From JABLTI01 sp035528035 (GTDB taxonomy: Archaea; Asgardarchaeota; Heimdallarchaeia; JABLTI01): a DNA stretch of 64,000 nucleotides. Shown here piece after piece: positions 1 through 9,078 of this stretch (positions are counted from its first letter, which is position 1; the number at the start of each line of letters is the position of its first letter). Location: the NCBI GenBank assembly GCA_035528035.1, contig DATKZI010000017.1, positions 1 to 64,000 of the forward strand, given 5' to 3'. The translations under genes and the position numbers were made by a program. A model generated the notes under the pieces. That model worked only from the letters and a program-made list of their open reading frames with translations. It searched no databases and was not told the origin of the DNA.

Positions 1-581
1 GGTCCCAATGGTAGTAAAGCAACATCCACTTGGCCAGCAATGTCTTCATATTCTTCTATGTTTTTTGAATCTCCTGCATGGAAAATTGTAAATCCATCTA
101 TATCTATCAAGTAACTTGTGTAATTGCTTTCTCTTGGATGACTTGCTGGGTAAGGATCTAATGCAAAAGTGTACATATAAAAAGCTGTAACTGTGATAAA
201 CCCAACTTGAAATTGATCTTCTGGTTTAACAGCTAAACCATCAAACAATGAAATGGCTGAAGTCATAATTGCTGGAAAAACGTTTAACGTACCATTTTTC
301 TGAACTCGATTTATTGAACCATATTCATAGTGATCTCCATGATCGTGTGTTATAAGCACTGCGTCAGCTGGATAATTGCTATAATTTGATGGAAGATTAA
401 TTGGATCAACATATATTCTTAATCCTCTTGTTTCAATCATTACTCCAGCATTATCGAGTAGTGTGAAGGTCACTGAATTATAGTTGTTCACAGGTATAAC
501 TATTGCAGGTATCCCAGCTGCCGTTATTCCTAAAATAACTCCTAGACTTATGAAAATTTTAGCTTTAGTTGTGAGGCTCAT
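1..581 (-). CDS. Metallo-beta-lactamase-fold hydrolase, UlaG-like (partial, C-terminus beyond window)
   Basis: Reading the minus strand from the ATG at 581 gives 193 codons that stay open to the window edge, so the C-terminal part is missing. An N-terminal hydrophobic segment (residues about 8-31) looks like a signal anchor, so the enzyme probably acts outside the cell or on the membrane. The zinc motif HDHGDH lies at residues 79-84 and a FHAGDS motif follows near residue 165; both are typical of the UlaG-like/'metal-dependent hydrolase' branch of the beta-lactamase fold. The substrate cannot be told. It is transcribed in the same direction as the next beta-lactamase-fold gene (812-1666), but the two are not close paralogues and a 230-base gap separates them. 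Confidence 0.8.
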   Translation of the reverse strand, partial: MSLTTKAKIFISLGVILGITAAGIPAIVIPVNNYNSVTFTLLDNAGVMIETRGLRIYVDPINLPSNYSNYPADAVLITHDHGDHYEYGSINRVQKNGTLNVFPAIMTSAISLFDGLAVKPEDQFQVGFITVTAFYMYTFALDPYPASHPRESNYTSYLIDIDGFTIFHAGDSKNIEEYEDIAGQVDVALLPLG

Positions 582-811
582 AATTTATGTATTATATTGA
601 CAATAAAAAGCATTCTTATAGATTTGAGAATTGATTCTTTTCATCAGTGAGAATGAATTTTACAGTATAATTTGTTAAATTTTATAAATAATTCCTTATC
701 AATTACTTCTCGATTTTTTCTGCTATGATTTTAACAAAAAAGCGTTATTTTATAAGATTAGCCTTTCAGTAACTAATTTTGTTAATGAATTGCTAATCTA
801 TTTTTCTTTGA

Positions 812-1666
812 TTACTTTGCACCTTTGATCCAAACATCATACCATCGCGATACTGTACCACTATCTAAACTTTTATCTTCTGGGTTTTTAAGGTCTTTAG
901 GTGGGAAGAAACGTTGATGGAATAATTCTTTGACATCGTCTTCAGTCCTTCCTTCTTCAACTAAGTCTTTCATAGATTTCTTCATCAATTCAAAATTAGC
1001 CAATGATTTTTCTACATAAGATTTATCTGTTACAGGACCATGACCAGGAATAATAATATCTGCATCTAGCGTTAAGATTTCTTTGTATACATCCATCCAA
1101 ATATCTGGATTACAGCTTGAGTGCCCACCATAAGGATTTGAATCTACAAATAAATTATCACCTGCAAAAAGAGCTTTATAGCTTGGACAATAAATATAGG
1201 TAGAATCATTTGTATGCCCACCAACATGCTTTGCAATAACCTTTACATCACCATCAATTAATTCAAATTGGTCTAGAAAAGTTTCAGTTGAAAGAGTCAT
1301 TTCAAAACCTTCTAATGCCTTTGGGTCCTTTAAATGACTTTGTTCCTTCGCAATGTTTTCTTCAGTAAGGTATTCTTTCAACATTTTCAAATAATCAGAT
1401 TGTATTTCAGGGCTAATGATTCTACAATCGGAAAAAATTTGATTGCCAAAGGTGTGATCTCCATGAAAATGAGTTATAAATAAAACAGCGAATTTTTTAC
1501 CGGTTTCTCTTTCAACCCATTCCCTAAATTCTTTCATCTTCCCTAGGTGTATTCCTGTATCTATCATCACCAATTTTGTTGGAAGCACTAATGCTGCAGC
1601 AACTACATCATAAAAAGATTCATCTGTTGTAAGATAAATATAATCGTTTATTTTTTCAAAACCCAT
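812..1666 (-). CDS. MBL-fold metallo-hydrolase
   Basis: This 284-residue soluble protein has the metallo-beta-lactamase zinc site: THFHGDH at residues 65-71, a GGH motif near 160, AGDN near 180 and PGHG near 218. These are the five usual metal-binding positions of the class B lactamase/glyoxalase-like group. There is no signal peptide, so it is likely cytoplasmic. The C-terminal ~60 residues are helical and lie outside the core fold. The specific substrate is unknown; family members include thioesterases, glyoxalase II and lactonases. It stands alone, with a 179-base gap to the broken methyltransferase gene on the other strand. Confidence 0.85.
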   Translation of the reverse strand: MGFEKINDYIYLTTDESFYDVVAAALVLPTKLVMIDTGIHLGKMKEFREWVERETGKKFAVLFITHFHGDHTFGNQIFSDCRIISPEIQSDYLKMLKEYLTEENIAKEQSHLKDPKALEGFEMTLSTETFLDQFELIDGDVKVIAKHVGGHTNDSTYIYCPSYKALFAGDNLFVDSNPYGGHSSCNPDIWMDVYKEILTLDADIIIPGHGPVTDKSYVEKSLANFELMKKSMKDLVEEGRTEDDVKELFHQRFFPPKDLKNPEDKSLDSGTVSRWYDVWIKGAK

Positions 1667-1845
1667 AATGATCAGCTCATTAGGAGAACTTTATTTTATT
1701 GTTTTAAACTCTATTACTAGTCTATATTTCTTGATTTTTTGAGATTTTTATTAAAAAATTTACTGGTATTATTCTTCAACTACAAGATATATTTTTATCC
1801 GAGAATTTCTCTTTATCGTCATCAAATCAAATAGGATTATGTTAT

Positions 1846-2411
1846 TATGAATTTAAAGAATAAAGCTCTACTAATTAGCTCTCTACTTACGATTATTTTT
1901 TTTAGATCTTCCTATTACTTGGACTGATTTGCAGCAATATCAATTATGGCAAAAGATTGATATTATTTTTCTTAATCAGTATCCTTTCCTGACCTTATTC
2001 AAAACCATCCATCTAGTTCTTGGGGGAATTCTTTTCGCTTGCAGTTGTTATCATAGTATTATTATAGTTTCCCTTAACAAAGAAGCTCATAGTGCACGAA
2101 ATAACCCAAGTGTTTTGTTGACTACAGGTTACTATGAAAAAGTTCGTCATCCAATGTATTCTATGTTCACATTAGTTTTTGTAAGCCTATCCTTTGCTTT
2201 ATGCTCAAGCTTAGCGATTGCTGTAGCTGGATTTGTTGTTTTAGTTTTAATAGGTTTGATGTTAATTGAAGAGAAAAGAATCCTAGAACCCACTTTTGGG
2301 GAAGACTACCAAACTTATTAGAAAAATGTTCGAAGATACTTCCTACAGAATTGGCAATGGATTTTAATTATTCTCCTATTATCTTTCAATATAATTGGTA
2401 TCTTTTTTTAA
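1846..2411 (+). pseudogene. Isoprenylcysteine methyltransferase (ICMT/PEMT)-like membrane protein, frameshifted
   Basis: The central open stretch (1929-2321, TTG start) encodes two to three membrane helices and the family signature GYYEKVRHPMY followed by EEKRILEPTFGEDY, as in the phospholipid/isoprenylcysteine methyltransferase-like family (S-adenosylmethionine binding at the membrane). It is incomplete at both ends. An ATG at 1846 opens a plausible hydrophobic N-terminus in another frame, joined across an 8-T run near 1896-1903. After the stop at 2319 the expected continuation (LEKCSKILP) appears in a second frame, and a final hydrophobic helix ending at 2411 in a third. Either the gene is decaying or the assembly has indels here. 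The homopolymer site makes a read error possible for the first shift only. Confidence 0.6.
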
Positions 2412-2489
2412 TTAAAATTACCTCAATTTCAATCAGTATAAAAAAATTAGAATATAACGTTAGAATACTAATATAAAATTAGATATAGA

Positions 2490-2524
2490 AATAAAAAATA
2501 GAAAGAGAACCCCTTAATGGGGTT
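2490..2524 (-). terminator. Hairpin terminator after surface-protein gene
   Basis: On the minus strand AACCCC-ATTAA-GGGGTT (2524-2508) forms a 6-bp stem. It is followed by a T-rich run at 2498-2490, just after the stop of the 2532-4364 gene. Hairpin plus U-run fits intrinsic termination. Confidence 0.6.
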
Positions 2525-2531
2525 TATCGTT

Positions 2532-4364
2532 TTATCTTTGTGGTCTTAAGAGTAAGAGGGTTATAACAAATGGGAGTATTATCAAAACAATGAACATTAA
2601 CCATAGTAAGAAATTACTATGATTAACTCCACCTTTCTCAGTTTCAACTTCATATTGTAGAATTTCCGATGTTCCGGTATTATAATACTCATCTATTGCT
2701 TCTACCCATATTTTTACTTTGTCTCCAACAGATGCAGCTTCAAGAATAAAGCTAGCAGTCCAAGTTGTTGTTGTCAATTGAGTCATGTCAATAGAGAATG
2801 GTGTTCCCTCTATTGTATAATGAAGTTTAACAGTAGCTATTGTGCTATTATCTTCAATTTCTACAGTTACTGTTATATTCATATTTCTTGTTAGTGGTGA
2901 TACTGGGAATACTGTTATAGTAACATTTGGTGCAATCAAATCATCTGGGATTATTCTTATGATATAGTTCTTATCTTTATTATTTAATTCCAGAATGTTA
3001 TTTCCACTATCATTCAACCATATGTTGAAATGTATTATTGTGAAGATTGGTAACGTTTGAACAAATTCATATTCATAATATTGCCATGAGTAACCGTCAA
3101 TTGAGGATTGTGTTTTTACCATTAATGCTTCGTCCCACTCGCTTGTGTCTATTTGATAATTAAGTCGACATTGATTAACTGGACTTTGTTCAGTAACGTT
3201 TACTTTAACAATAACAGAGTTGTCTACTACCACTTGGTTATCAAAGATTACTTCTCCAGTTGGTTTAATATGATCTGGATAGACCGAATACCGTATATAA
3301 TAATCCAGAGTCTCATTCCGAAACACCTGATAATAACCGTGAGTATCATAAACAATAATTTCCCATGAAATTTTTGTTCCTACTGGAACCATGTTAAAAG
3401 CATATGTTAGATTATACTCTTTTTGGTTAAATGGACCTAATGTTACGTTTTGCCAAACATCATCATATGCGAGATGAATTATAATAGAAGAAATATTATA
3501 ATTCTCACCAAGATAAGGTGCAGTATTACCATCAAATAATGTGGCATTAATGAGAAGAGTATCATTTGAATCTATGTAACTTGGTATTGGCTCTTTGTAA
3601 GTGATTTTTGGACCAACATTTACAACTGTAAAAGCTTTTTCTTCAGAATTCAATGCATTACTACTATCAAAAGCTTTAACTTTTATTGTATGTTCTCCTC
3701 TTGAATCTCGTGAAGGAATCCAACGCCATTTAAAGTTAGTTTGATTCTCATTAGTGTTTTTGATTGTATGTTTTAATAGACTATCAATGTAAAATTCAAT
3801 TTTACTGATATTTGAAACATCAGTAATTTCAACTTCAACATCGAAGAGACCCCAAACTCTTTGGAGGGCCACATTTGGATTAATGAAAATAATTTCTGGC
3901 AAACCTGTATCAATAAAGATATAACCTCCTGACCATTGAGCAAGATCACTGTAAACATCAGTGCTTGTTATAGCTAGTATGGTTACATTATAATAAGCTG
4001 AATCATCATATGTCCCATCGGACAAAGTTGGTGAAAGGATGTGGGTTTCAATTGTTTCTTCAGTTTGTCTAGTTAATGTTTTAGTAGCATTATAACTATC
4101 ATAACTGTTAGCAACAATAGTATCTAGTGATTGATTTACATACAATCGAACATATTTTGTATAATAATCATAAGTAAAGCCTACAAGGCTTATCTCCACA
4201 TATACATCTATCTTCCAGCTTGAGGTGGAGGTAACTTCAGTAATAACTACTGTAGGACTTTCTGCTGCTGCTGTATTGTCTATTTGAAGAGCTATTAGAG
4301 ATACAAAAGGCAACACCAAAAAGATTACTGCCATCGTCTTTAGTTTCTTTGATTGGAAATTCAA
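2532..4364 (-). CDS. Secreted, membrane-anchored surface protein with Ig-like repeats
   Basis: This 610-residue protein begins with a basic stretch and a hydrophobic signal sequence (residues about 10-26, with an alanine-rich AAA cleavage-like site near 34). It ends with one membrane helix (about 583-604) and a short basic tail, so the bulk faces outside. In between are several beta-rich segments resembling Ig/cadherin-like repeats, with recurring phrases such as 'DTGLPEIIF', 'DHIKPTGEV' and 'DDLIAPNVT' that start successive domains. There are many N-x-S/T sequons, consistent with archaeal N-glycosylation. A role in the cell envelope or adhesion is inferred; no catalytic motif is visible. Confidence 0.75.
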   Translation of the reverse strand: MNFQSKKLKTMAVIFLVLPFVSLIALQIDNTAAAESPTVVITEVTSTSSWKIDVYVEISLVGFTYDYYTKYVRLYVNQSLDTIVANSYDSYNATKTLTRQTEETIETHILSPTLSDGTYDDSAYYNVTILAITSTDVYSDLAQWSGGYIFIDTGLPEIIFINPNVALQRVWGLFDVEVEITDVSNISKIEFYIDSLLKHTIKNTNENQTNFKWRWIPSRDSRGEHTIKVKAFDSSNALNSEEKAFTVVNVGPKITYKEPIPSYIDSNDTLLINATLFDGNTAPYLGENYNISSIIIHLAYDDVWQNVTLGPFNQKEYNLTYAFNMVPVGTKISWEIIVYDTHGYYQVFRNETLDYYIRYSVYPDHIKPTGEVIFDNQVVVDNSVIVKVNVTEQSPVNQCRLNYQIDTSEWDEALMVKTQSSIDGYSWQYYEYEFVQTLPIFTIIHFNIWLNDSGNNILELNNKDKNYIIRIIPDDLIAPNVTITVFPVSPLTRNMNITVTVEIEDNSTIATVKLHYTIEGTPFSIDMTQLTTTTWTASFILEAASVGDKVKIWVEAIDEYYNTGTSEILQYEVETEKGGVNHSNFLLWLMFIVLIILPFVITLLLLRPQR

Positions 4365-4634
4365 TTTCTTTCACCCATGATAGATTTTAGGATTTGTCAA
4401 CCTGTACATTATCAGTAATTTTTTATCTTTAATCGGTCAAGTGATTATTAATGTTTTTAAAGTTTTCACACATTTGAAGAAGTGATGTCTTCAAAAGGTT
4501 TATGATATTTTGAATTAAAGATAAACATAATTAGAGCTTATTTAAGGTCTTTGATGGTTTGATAAAAAAGATGATTAATAAGATTTATTAACACTAAACA
4601 AACGTTTTCAGTTAATTTAACGGAGGATCCCTTC

Positions 4635-4880
4635 ATGGGTAAAATTCGATCCGATAAGATAAAACGAACTTCAAAAGAATTAGTAGCAAAGTATCATACC
4701 AACTTTACAACAAACTTCGATAAGAATAAATTACTAGTGTCCAAATTAACCAATGTTCAATCAAAGCGTATGCGTAATCGAATTGCAGGATATGTAACTA
4801 GAATTATGGTTCAAATCGCTGACGGTAAGGTTCAAGTAATCGAGAAATTAGCTGTAAGCAGTGGAACTCAGTTCCAATAA
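4635..4880 (+). CDS. rps17e: Ribosomal protein eS17
   Basis: The 81-residue product matches the small-subunit protein eS17, found in archaea and eukaryotes but not bacteria: an N-terminal MGKIRSDKIKRTSKEL, a basic helical core with 'NKLLVSKLTNVQSKRMRNRIAGYVTR' character, and a C-terminal tail of about 25 residues beyond the core helices. The ATG at 4635 is preceded by a strong ribosome binding site (GGAGG, about 9 bases upstream). It is a single-gene unit flanked by a surface-protein gene on the opposite strand and a bidirectional hairpin terminator. Confidence 0.93.
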   Translation: MGKIRSDKIKRTSKELVAKYHTNFTTNFDKNKLLVSKLTNVQSKRMRNRIAGYVTRIMVQIADGKVQVIEKLAVSSGTQFQ

Positions 4881-4905
4881 TTCTTTCTCTTTGTTTCTCG
4901 ATACT

Positions 4906-4947
4906 TTTCCCTAATTTCCTTTTAATAAGGGAAATTATTTTTATTTT
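4906..4947. terminator. Bidirectional hairpin between convergent genes
   Basis: TTTCCCT (4906-4912) pairs with AGGGAAA (4928-4934). A T-rich tract follows on the plus strand (4935-4947). It lies between the stop of eS17 and the stop of the convergent ATP-grasp gene. Confidence 0.5.
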
Positions 4948-4955
4948 AAACAGAA

Positions 4956-6185
4956 TTAGGAAAGATTACTTAAAACTTCATTTTTGACTCTTTGGAAGTC
5001 TTTTCTAGCTAATTCATTTGTTGAACCCATACCCATTAAGAGAGCATAAGTGTGTTTAATATTTCCAATGGGGAATGGAGGGCTTAATACCCCATCAAAA
5101 GCAGTTACTTTTTCATATTTAGCTATTTTATTAATTTCATAAGGAATCATTATTTTGGAGAATGTTGCGTAGCCATTTAATTTAATCGGTTTTTCGCTTT
5201 TACCTTTTTCAATTATTGAAACTAGTTCTCTAGCTAAATTTTCAGATGCTAAATTATTAATGGCGATAAAGGGAATTGTTACTCTGGGATTAACTTCAAT
5301 TACAAAAACACCTTCATCACTTATAACTAAATCAACACCAACAAATCCTTTGAGATCCATATGCTGAACTAATTCAGTAGAAATAGTTATTATTTCGTCA
5401 TGATTTTCAGGAATGTCATAAGGAACAGAACCACCAATATAATTACCAATACTTTTCTTAGAGTCCATTCTAAGATTTTGATGATTAATTGATAAGGGAA
5501 CAACTGTCTCTCCATTAACTAAAAGACTAGTGCTAACGGGTATTCCTGTAATGAATTCTTGAACTATACAATTGTCTAACCCAGAAACTGAATGAGCAGA
5601 TTGAATACCATATCTTAGTTCATCGATAGTTGAAACCTTTGTGAGCCCCTGACAACCCATACCATCAATTGGTTTTACAATAAGTGGAAATCCCAAAATA
5701 CTTACATCTTCAGCTATTTTATCAAAAGATTCATTGCAATTGGGGGAAAATGTAGCTGGAACATTCATATCTAATTCTTGTGCTAAGTTCATGGTTTTTA
5801 GCTTATCAGCAGCTAATTCTATAGATTCAGGTTTACTACCCAAATATTTTGAGGGGGCATTTATCATTATTGTTGCAAGATCTTGAAGTGTTCCTTTTGA
5901 TTCCGGAGCTAAGGTAAGAGTATAATCACAGGTCTCTGCAAAAGATTTAATCCCATTTACAAAATCTTCATGAGTAGCAACAGAGATAAAATCATGAATT
6001 GGGGAGATTCTTATGTATTGCATTAAACGATGATCAATAAGGGTAGCAATTTTAAAACCTAATTGAGCAAATTGCTCTATACAACTCCTTAGAATTGCAT
6101 AACCTTCAGCTAAACGTTCTAAAGGTAAATCCTCTTCAGCAAAGCCTCCGCCAACAATATAATCAACAATAAGAATTTTTGTCAT
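4956..6185 (-). CDS. ATP-grasp ligase, tyramine-glutamate ligase (MfnD)-like
   Basis: The 409-residue protein has an N-terminal pre-ATP-grasp domain beginning ILIVDYIVGGG, then the ATP-grasp fold: the glycine-rich lysine strand 'FPLIVKPIDGMGCQG' (about 165-180), the 'CIVQEFITG' hinge, and the metal-binding 'VFVIEVNPRVTIPF' (about 308-322). The start region (VGGGF...LAEGYAILRS) resembles the ATP-grasp_3/DUF201 group that includes MfnD, which joins tyramine to glutamate in methanofuran synthesis. The exact substrate is inferred only; a generic amino-acid or peptide ligase is the alternative. A GAGGT ribosome binding site precedes the ATG at 6185. No other methanofuran genes are visible nearby. 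Confidence 0.65.
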   Translation of the reverse strand: MTKILIVDYIVGGGFAEEDLPLERLAEGYAILRSCIEQFAQLGFKIATLIDHRLMQYIRISPIHDFISVATHEDFVNGIKSFAETCDYTLTLAPESKGTLQDLATIMINAPSKYLGSKPESIELAADKLKTMNLAQELDMNVPATFSPNCNESFDKIAEDVSILGFPLIVKPIDGMGCQGLTKVSTIDELRYGIQSAHSVSGLDNCIVQEFITGIPVSTSLLVNGETVVPLSINHQNLRMDSKKSIGNYIGGSVPYDIPENHDEIITISTELVQHMDLKGFVGVDLVISDEGVFVIEVNPRVTIPFIAINNLASENLARELVSIIEKGKSEKPIKLNGYATFSKIMIPYEINKIAKYEKVTAFDGVLSPPFPIGNIKHTYALLMGMGSTNELARKDFQRVKNEVLSNLS

Positions 6186-6274
6186 TGTGCAGAACCTCTA
6201 ACCTATAATGTGTCACTCGAGAGCAAAGTGCATTTAAAACTCTTTTTGCTATACTGAAATGAAAAAAAAGAGGC

Positions 6275-6964
6275 TTATCTTTTTAGTACAGCAAAGTAGT
6301 AGTTTTGATTCTTTTTGTCATAATAAGCCATTTCTTGATCAATGACTGATACAAAGTTTAAATCTAGCCTTTCTTTTGACCAACCAGTTAGACTTGCAAC
6401 TTCCTCTTTAGATGTAAATCCCTTAACGGAAGCAATGCTCAAAATGGTTAGAAGATCAGATTCAAGTTCAGCTGGTTTAAATGTAATTAAAATCGATTTG
6501 TTTTTCATTTTATACATTTTTGGTATTAAACCTGAAACAGCTAATGTCTCAAGAGCTTGTTTAATGTCTTTTTCAGAAGTAATCCAATTTAATCTTTTAT
6601 TAGCAAAAATATTACAGAACTCTTTGAAAATTAATATTCCACCAAATTTACTGCTTTCTTCCAAACCTACTTCTAAAACTTCTTTGGCTAAAAATTGGTC
6701 AAATTTTTCCTTATCTTTAAATCTCTTTCTATCGACCTTCTCACCAACACCTATTAATTCAGGCATACCAGCCTCTTTTCTAAGCTTTACTAATCGAGCA
6801 TCAACAGCATGAGTGCCTTTTATTTCCTCTTTGTATTTTTGTTCTAAATCCATAACGCCATCTTTTAGAACATCTTTTCGTTTCTTCTTATCTTCTTCTT
6901 CTATGTCTGATAGATTATTTGCAAAATTCTTGTAGGCATCGGTTATTTTATCCTTCTCACTCAA
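6275..6964 (-). CDS. ESCRT-II EAP30-domain protein (Vps22/SNF8-like)
   Basis: The 229-residue protein has the layout of the EAP30 family: an N-terminal charged helical coil (about 1-60), then two winged-helix domains (about 95-165 and 168-229). Alignment from memory with human SNF8 gives matching blocks: KYKEEI for KHKQEI, 'GGILIFKEFCNIF' for 'GGLITLEELHQQV', 'KPAELESDLLTILSIA' for 'VPAELNMDHTVVLQLA', and 'ALTGWSKERLD'-like for 'SLKWETERARQ'. In eukaryotes ESCRT-II links ubiquitin-dependent cargo to ESCRT-III. In Asgard archaea homologues are known, usually near Vps25 or Vps28, but no other ESCRT gene is visible in this window. It starts at TTG (6964) with GAGGT 7 bases upstream. Confidence 0.85.
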   Translation of the reverse strand: MSEKDKITDAYKNFANNLSDIEEEDKKKRKDVLKDGVMDLEQKYKEEIKGTHAVDARLVKLRKEAGMPELIGVGEKVDRKRFKDKEKFDQFLAKEVLEVGLEESSKFGGILIFKEFCNIFANKRLNWITSEKDIKQALETLAVSGLIPKMYKMKNKSILITFKPAELESDLLTILSIASVKGFTSKEEVASLTGWSKERLDLNFVSVIDQEMAYYDKKNQNYYFAVLKR

Positions 6965-7222
6965 TTGTGTAACCTCAAATAATTAATGATTTCTCAGTAT
7001 TTAACTGTTGATAAATAACAATTCATGTTGATTAAATATACATTAGAAATACACTAACTTAAATATTTCATTTTATTATCATTTATTTCATCAATTTGCG
7101 CTAAAAAGAAGTCTTATTTACTAAATTAATAGGAATACTTTTTTTACCTTTCAAATAGTTGTCAATATATTGTTAGAGAATAATTAACGATTAATACCAT
7201 TATAGATGGTTGTGAAAAATAT

Positions 7223-8581
7223 TTGATTAAAATTACTATATTCGGTGCCGCACAGGAAATTGGTAGAAGTGCAATCCTAATTGAAGACAAAGACACAAAA
7301 ATTCTATTAGATTGTGGTTTGAAAATTATGCCTAATAGTCCAACAGAGAAACCTATAGGACTTGACCCACATGCGAAAGATATTCAAGCAATAATTGTAT
7401 CACATGCTCACTTTGACCATACAGGATACCTTCCAGGTATGGTTCGACACGGTTTCAAAGGACTAATACATATGACTAGTCCTACAATAGATATAAGTTC
7501 AATTCTTTTTAGAGATCATTTGAAAATAGAGGGAGAAAGACATTGGACCGAAGAAGATATGTATGATACTCTCTATCAAATTAGAGGGCATTATTATGAA
7601 CAAAAATTTGAGATTGTTGATGGAGTTTCAGCTACGTTCTATGATGCAGGACATATTTTAGGTTCAGCTAGCATACTTCTTGATTGGAAAGGACAACTTA
7701 TCTATTATACAGGAGATGTTAATACTTTTGAAACACCTTATCATGATACGTGTAAATATCCCACTCTTGAAGAAATGGCTATAATTATCTCCGAAGCAAC
7801 TAATGGTTTGCGTGATTTACCTAATAGAGAAACACCCAATACTGATTTAATTGCGGCTATTCATAAAACATACAAGAGAGGTGGTGTAACAATAATTCCT
7901 ACCTTTGCTTTGGGTCGGGGACAAGAAATAGAAGCGATTCTTGCTCAAGAATTTGTTAATAAAAATTTCAATCTCTTTATTGATGGCATGATTTTAAAAA
8001 TGAATGATGTTTATCGTAGATATTTTCATGAATTCTGGGTTTCTAAGAAAATTCTTGATTGGTGCAAAGAACAACGTGTTGAGGTTCCTTTTGATATAAA
8101 AAATTTCATACCAGTATCTCGCAATTTAGCAGATGATCTTGATACCTATAGAAAAATGATTGTCTCTGAGAATAAACCCAATATTGTTATATCTACTTCT
8201 GGAATGCTAGAAGGAGGACCCATTCATTCATATCTCCATCATGCTGCTGAGAATCCTAAAAATCTTATAGCAATTTCTGGTTATCAAGTTGAAGGAACTC
8301 TTGGAAGAAAAATAATTGACGGAGAAAGAAAAATAAAATTATTTACTTGGGGAAGTAAAAAAGGTTTTGACGTTAAAATTAATGCTGAAGTTACCCAATT
8401 TAAATTTTCAGGCCATGCACAAAGAAACGAATTAATTAAAATGCTTAAAGCAATAAATGCCCCTAAGATAATTTTTGTTCATGGTGTAAAGGAAGCCTCG
8501 TTATCATTGAAAAATGATCTTGAAAAGAATAAAATTATTCACATTCCTGAAATAGGGGATCAAATAATCATACAAAATTAA
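7223..8581 (+). CDS. Beta-CASP metallo-ribonuclease (archaeal CPSF-like, KH-less)
   Basis: The 452-residue product combines a metallo-beta-lactamase core (SHAHFDHTGY, HAHFDH at residues 61-66; 'DAGHILGSA' near 140; 'YYTGD' near 170) with a beta-CASP cap ('IIPTFALGRGQE', then 'STSGMLEGGPIHSY' and 'FSGHAQRNEL' as late motifs). This is the set seen in CPSF73/RNase J-like nucleases that cut or trim RNA. N-terminal KH domains, present in aCPSF1, are absent, so it belongs with the shorter aCPSF2/RNase J-like archaeal enzymes. The start is TTG at 7223 and the ribosome binding site is weak. It is convergent with rpoK, 18 bases away. Confidence 0.88.
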   Translation: MIKITIFGAAQEIGRSAILIEDKDTKILLDCGLKIMPNSPTEKPIGLDPHAKDIQAIIVSHAHFDHTGYLPGMVRHGFKGLIHMTSPTIDISSILFRDHLKIEGERHWTEEDMYDTLYQIRGHYYEQKFEIVDGVSATFYDAGHILGSASILLDWKGQLIYYTGDVNTFETPYHDTCKYPTLEEMAIIISEATNGLRDLPNRETPNTDLIAAIHKTYKRGGVTIIPTFALGRGQEIEAILAQEFVNKNFNLFIDGMILKMNDVYRRYFHEFWVSKKILDWCKEQRVEVPFDIKNFIPVSRNLADDLDTYRKMIVSENKPNIVISTSGMLEGGPIHSYLHHAAENPKNLIAISGYQVEGTLGRKIIDGERKIKLFTWGSKKGFDVKINAEVTQFKFSGHAQRNELIKMLKAINAPKIIFVHGVKEASLSLKNDLEKNKIIHIPEIGDQIIIQN

Positions 8582-8599
8582 AGAAAAAATGTAAAAAAA

Positions 8600-8884
8600 T
8601 TATCTTCCCTTTAATAACCAGCTTAAAGGGATATTTTGATATTTTCCATCGGGAAGAACACGTCCTATGGTTAAGGGTAAAACATTTTTATATAATTCTT
8701 CTTCGGAAATCATAATAGGATCTGTTAAATCATTTTTATTTTTAATTAATATTGGTGCACCTAATGATATTTGCAAACCCCTAGCACCTATTATTCTTGC
8801 TTTCTCAAAGCGTGTAAGACGTTTTGGACCTATAACAATTTCATCAGAAATTACTTCTAAATTTTTAGGATGTTCTTCAGACAT
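8600..8884 (-). CDS. rpoK: DNA-directed RNA polymerase subunit K (Rpb6/omega homologue)
   Basis: The 94-residue protein has the RpoK/Rpb6 signature 'LTRFEKARIIGARGLQIS' followed by 'GAP' and a C-terminal 'DPIMISEEEL...LPLTIGRVLP' segment. It is the assembly subunit that clamps the largest polymerase subunit. The N-terminal ~18 residues are acidic, as usual. The ATG at 8884 has a good ribosome binding site (GAGGTCG). In many archaea rpoK sits after rps9 and rpoN; here it stands alone, 12 kb from the rps9 operon. Confidence 0.93.
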   Translation of the reverse strand: MSEEHPKNLEVISDEIVIGPKRLTRFEKARIIGARGLQISLGAPILIKNKNDLTDPIMISEEELYKNVLPLTIGRVLPDGKYQNIPLSWLLKGR

Positions 8885-9078
8885 ATGGCGACCTCAATTG
8901 CAATGAATAGCAAACCTAAGATTTCGTTTTAAAGTTTTTCGTATCAATTCTATTATTTTTTCTCTTTTCTACCATTTTTAAATGTCTATTATCTAAAGTA
9001 CATTTAAAATAAGCTCTAAATAGCATAAATTTTAAGTTTCAATAAAATAATTATCTTATAAAAATGTGAGGGTTTATT

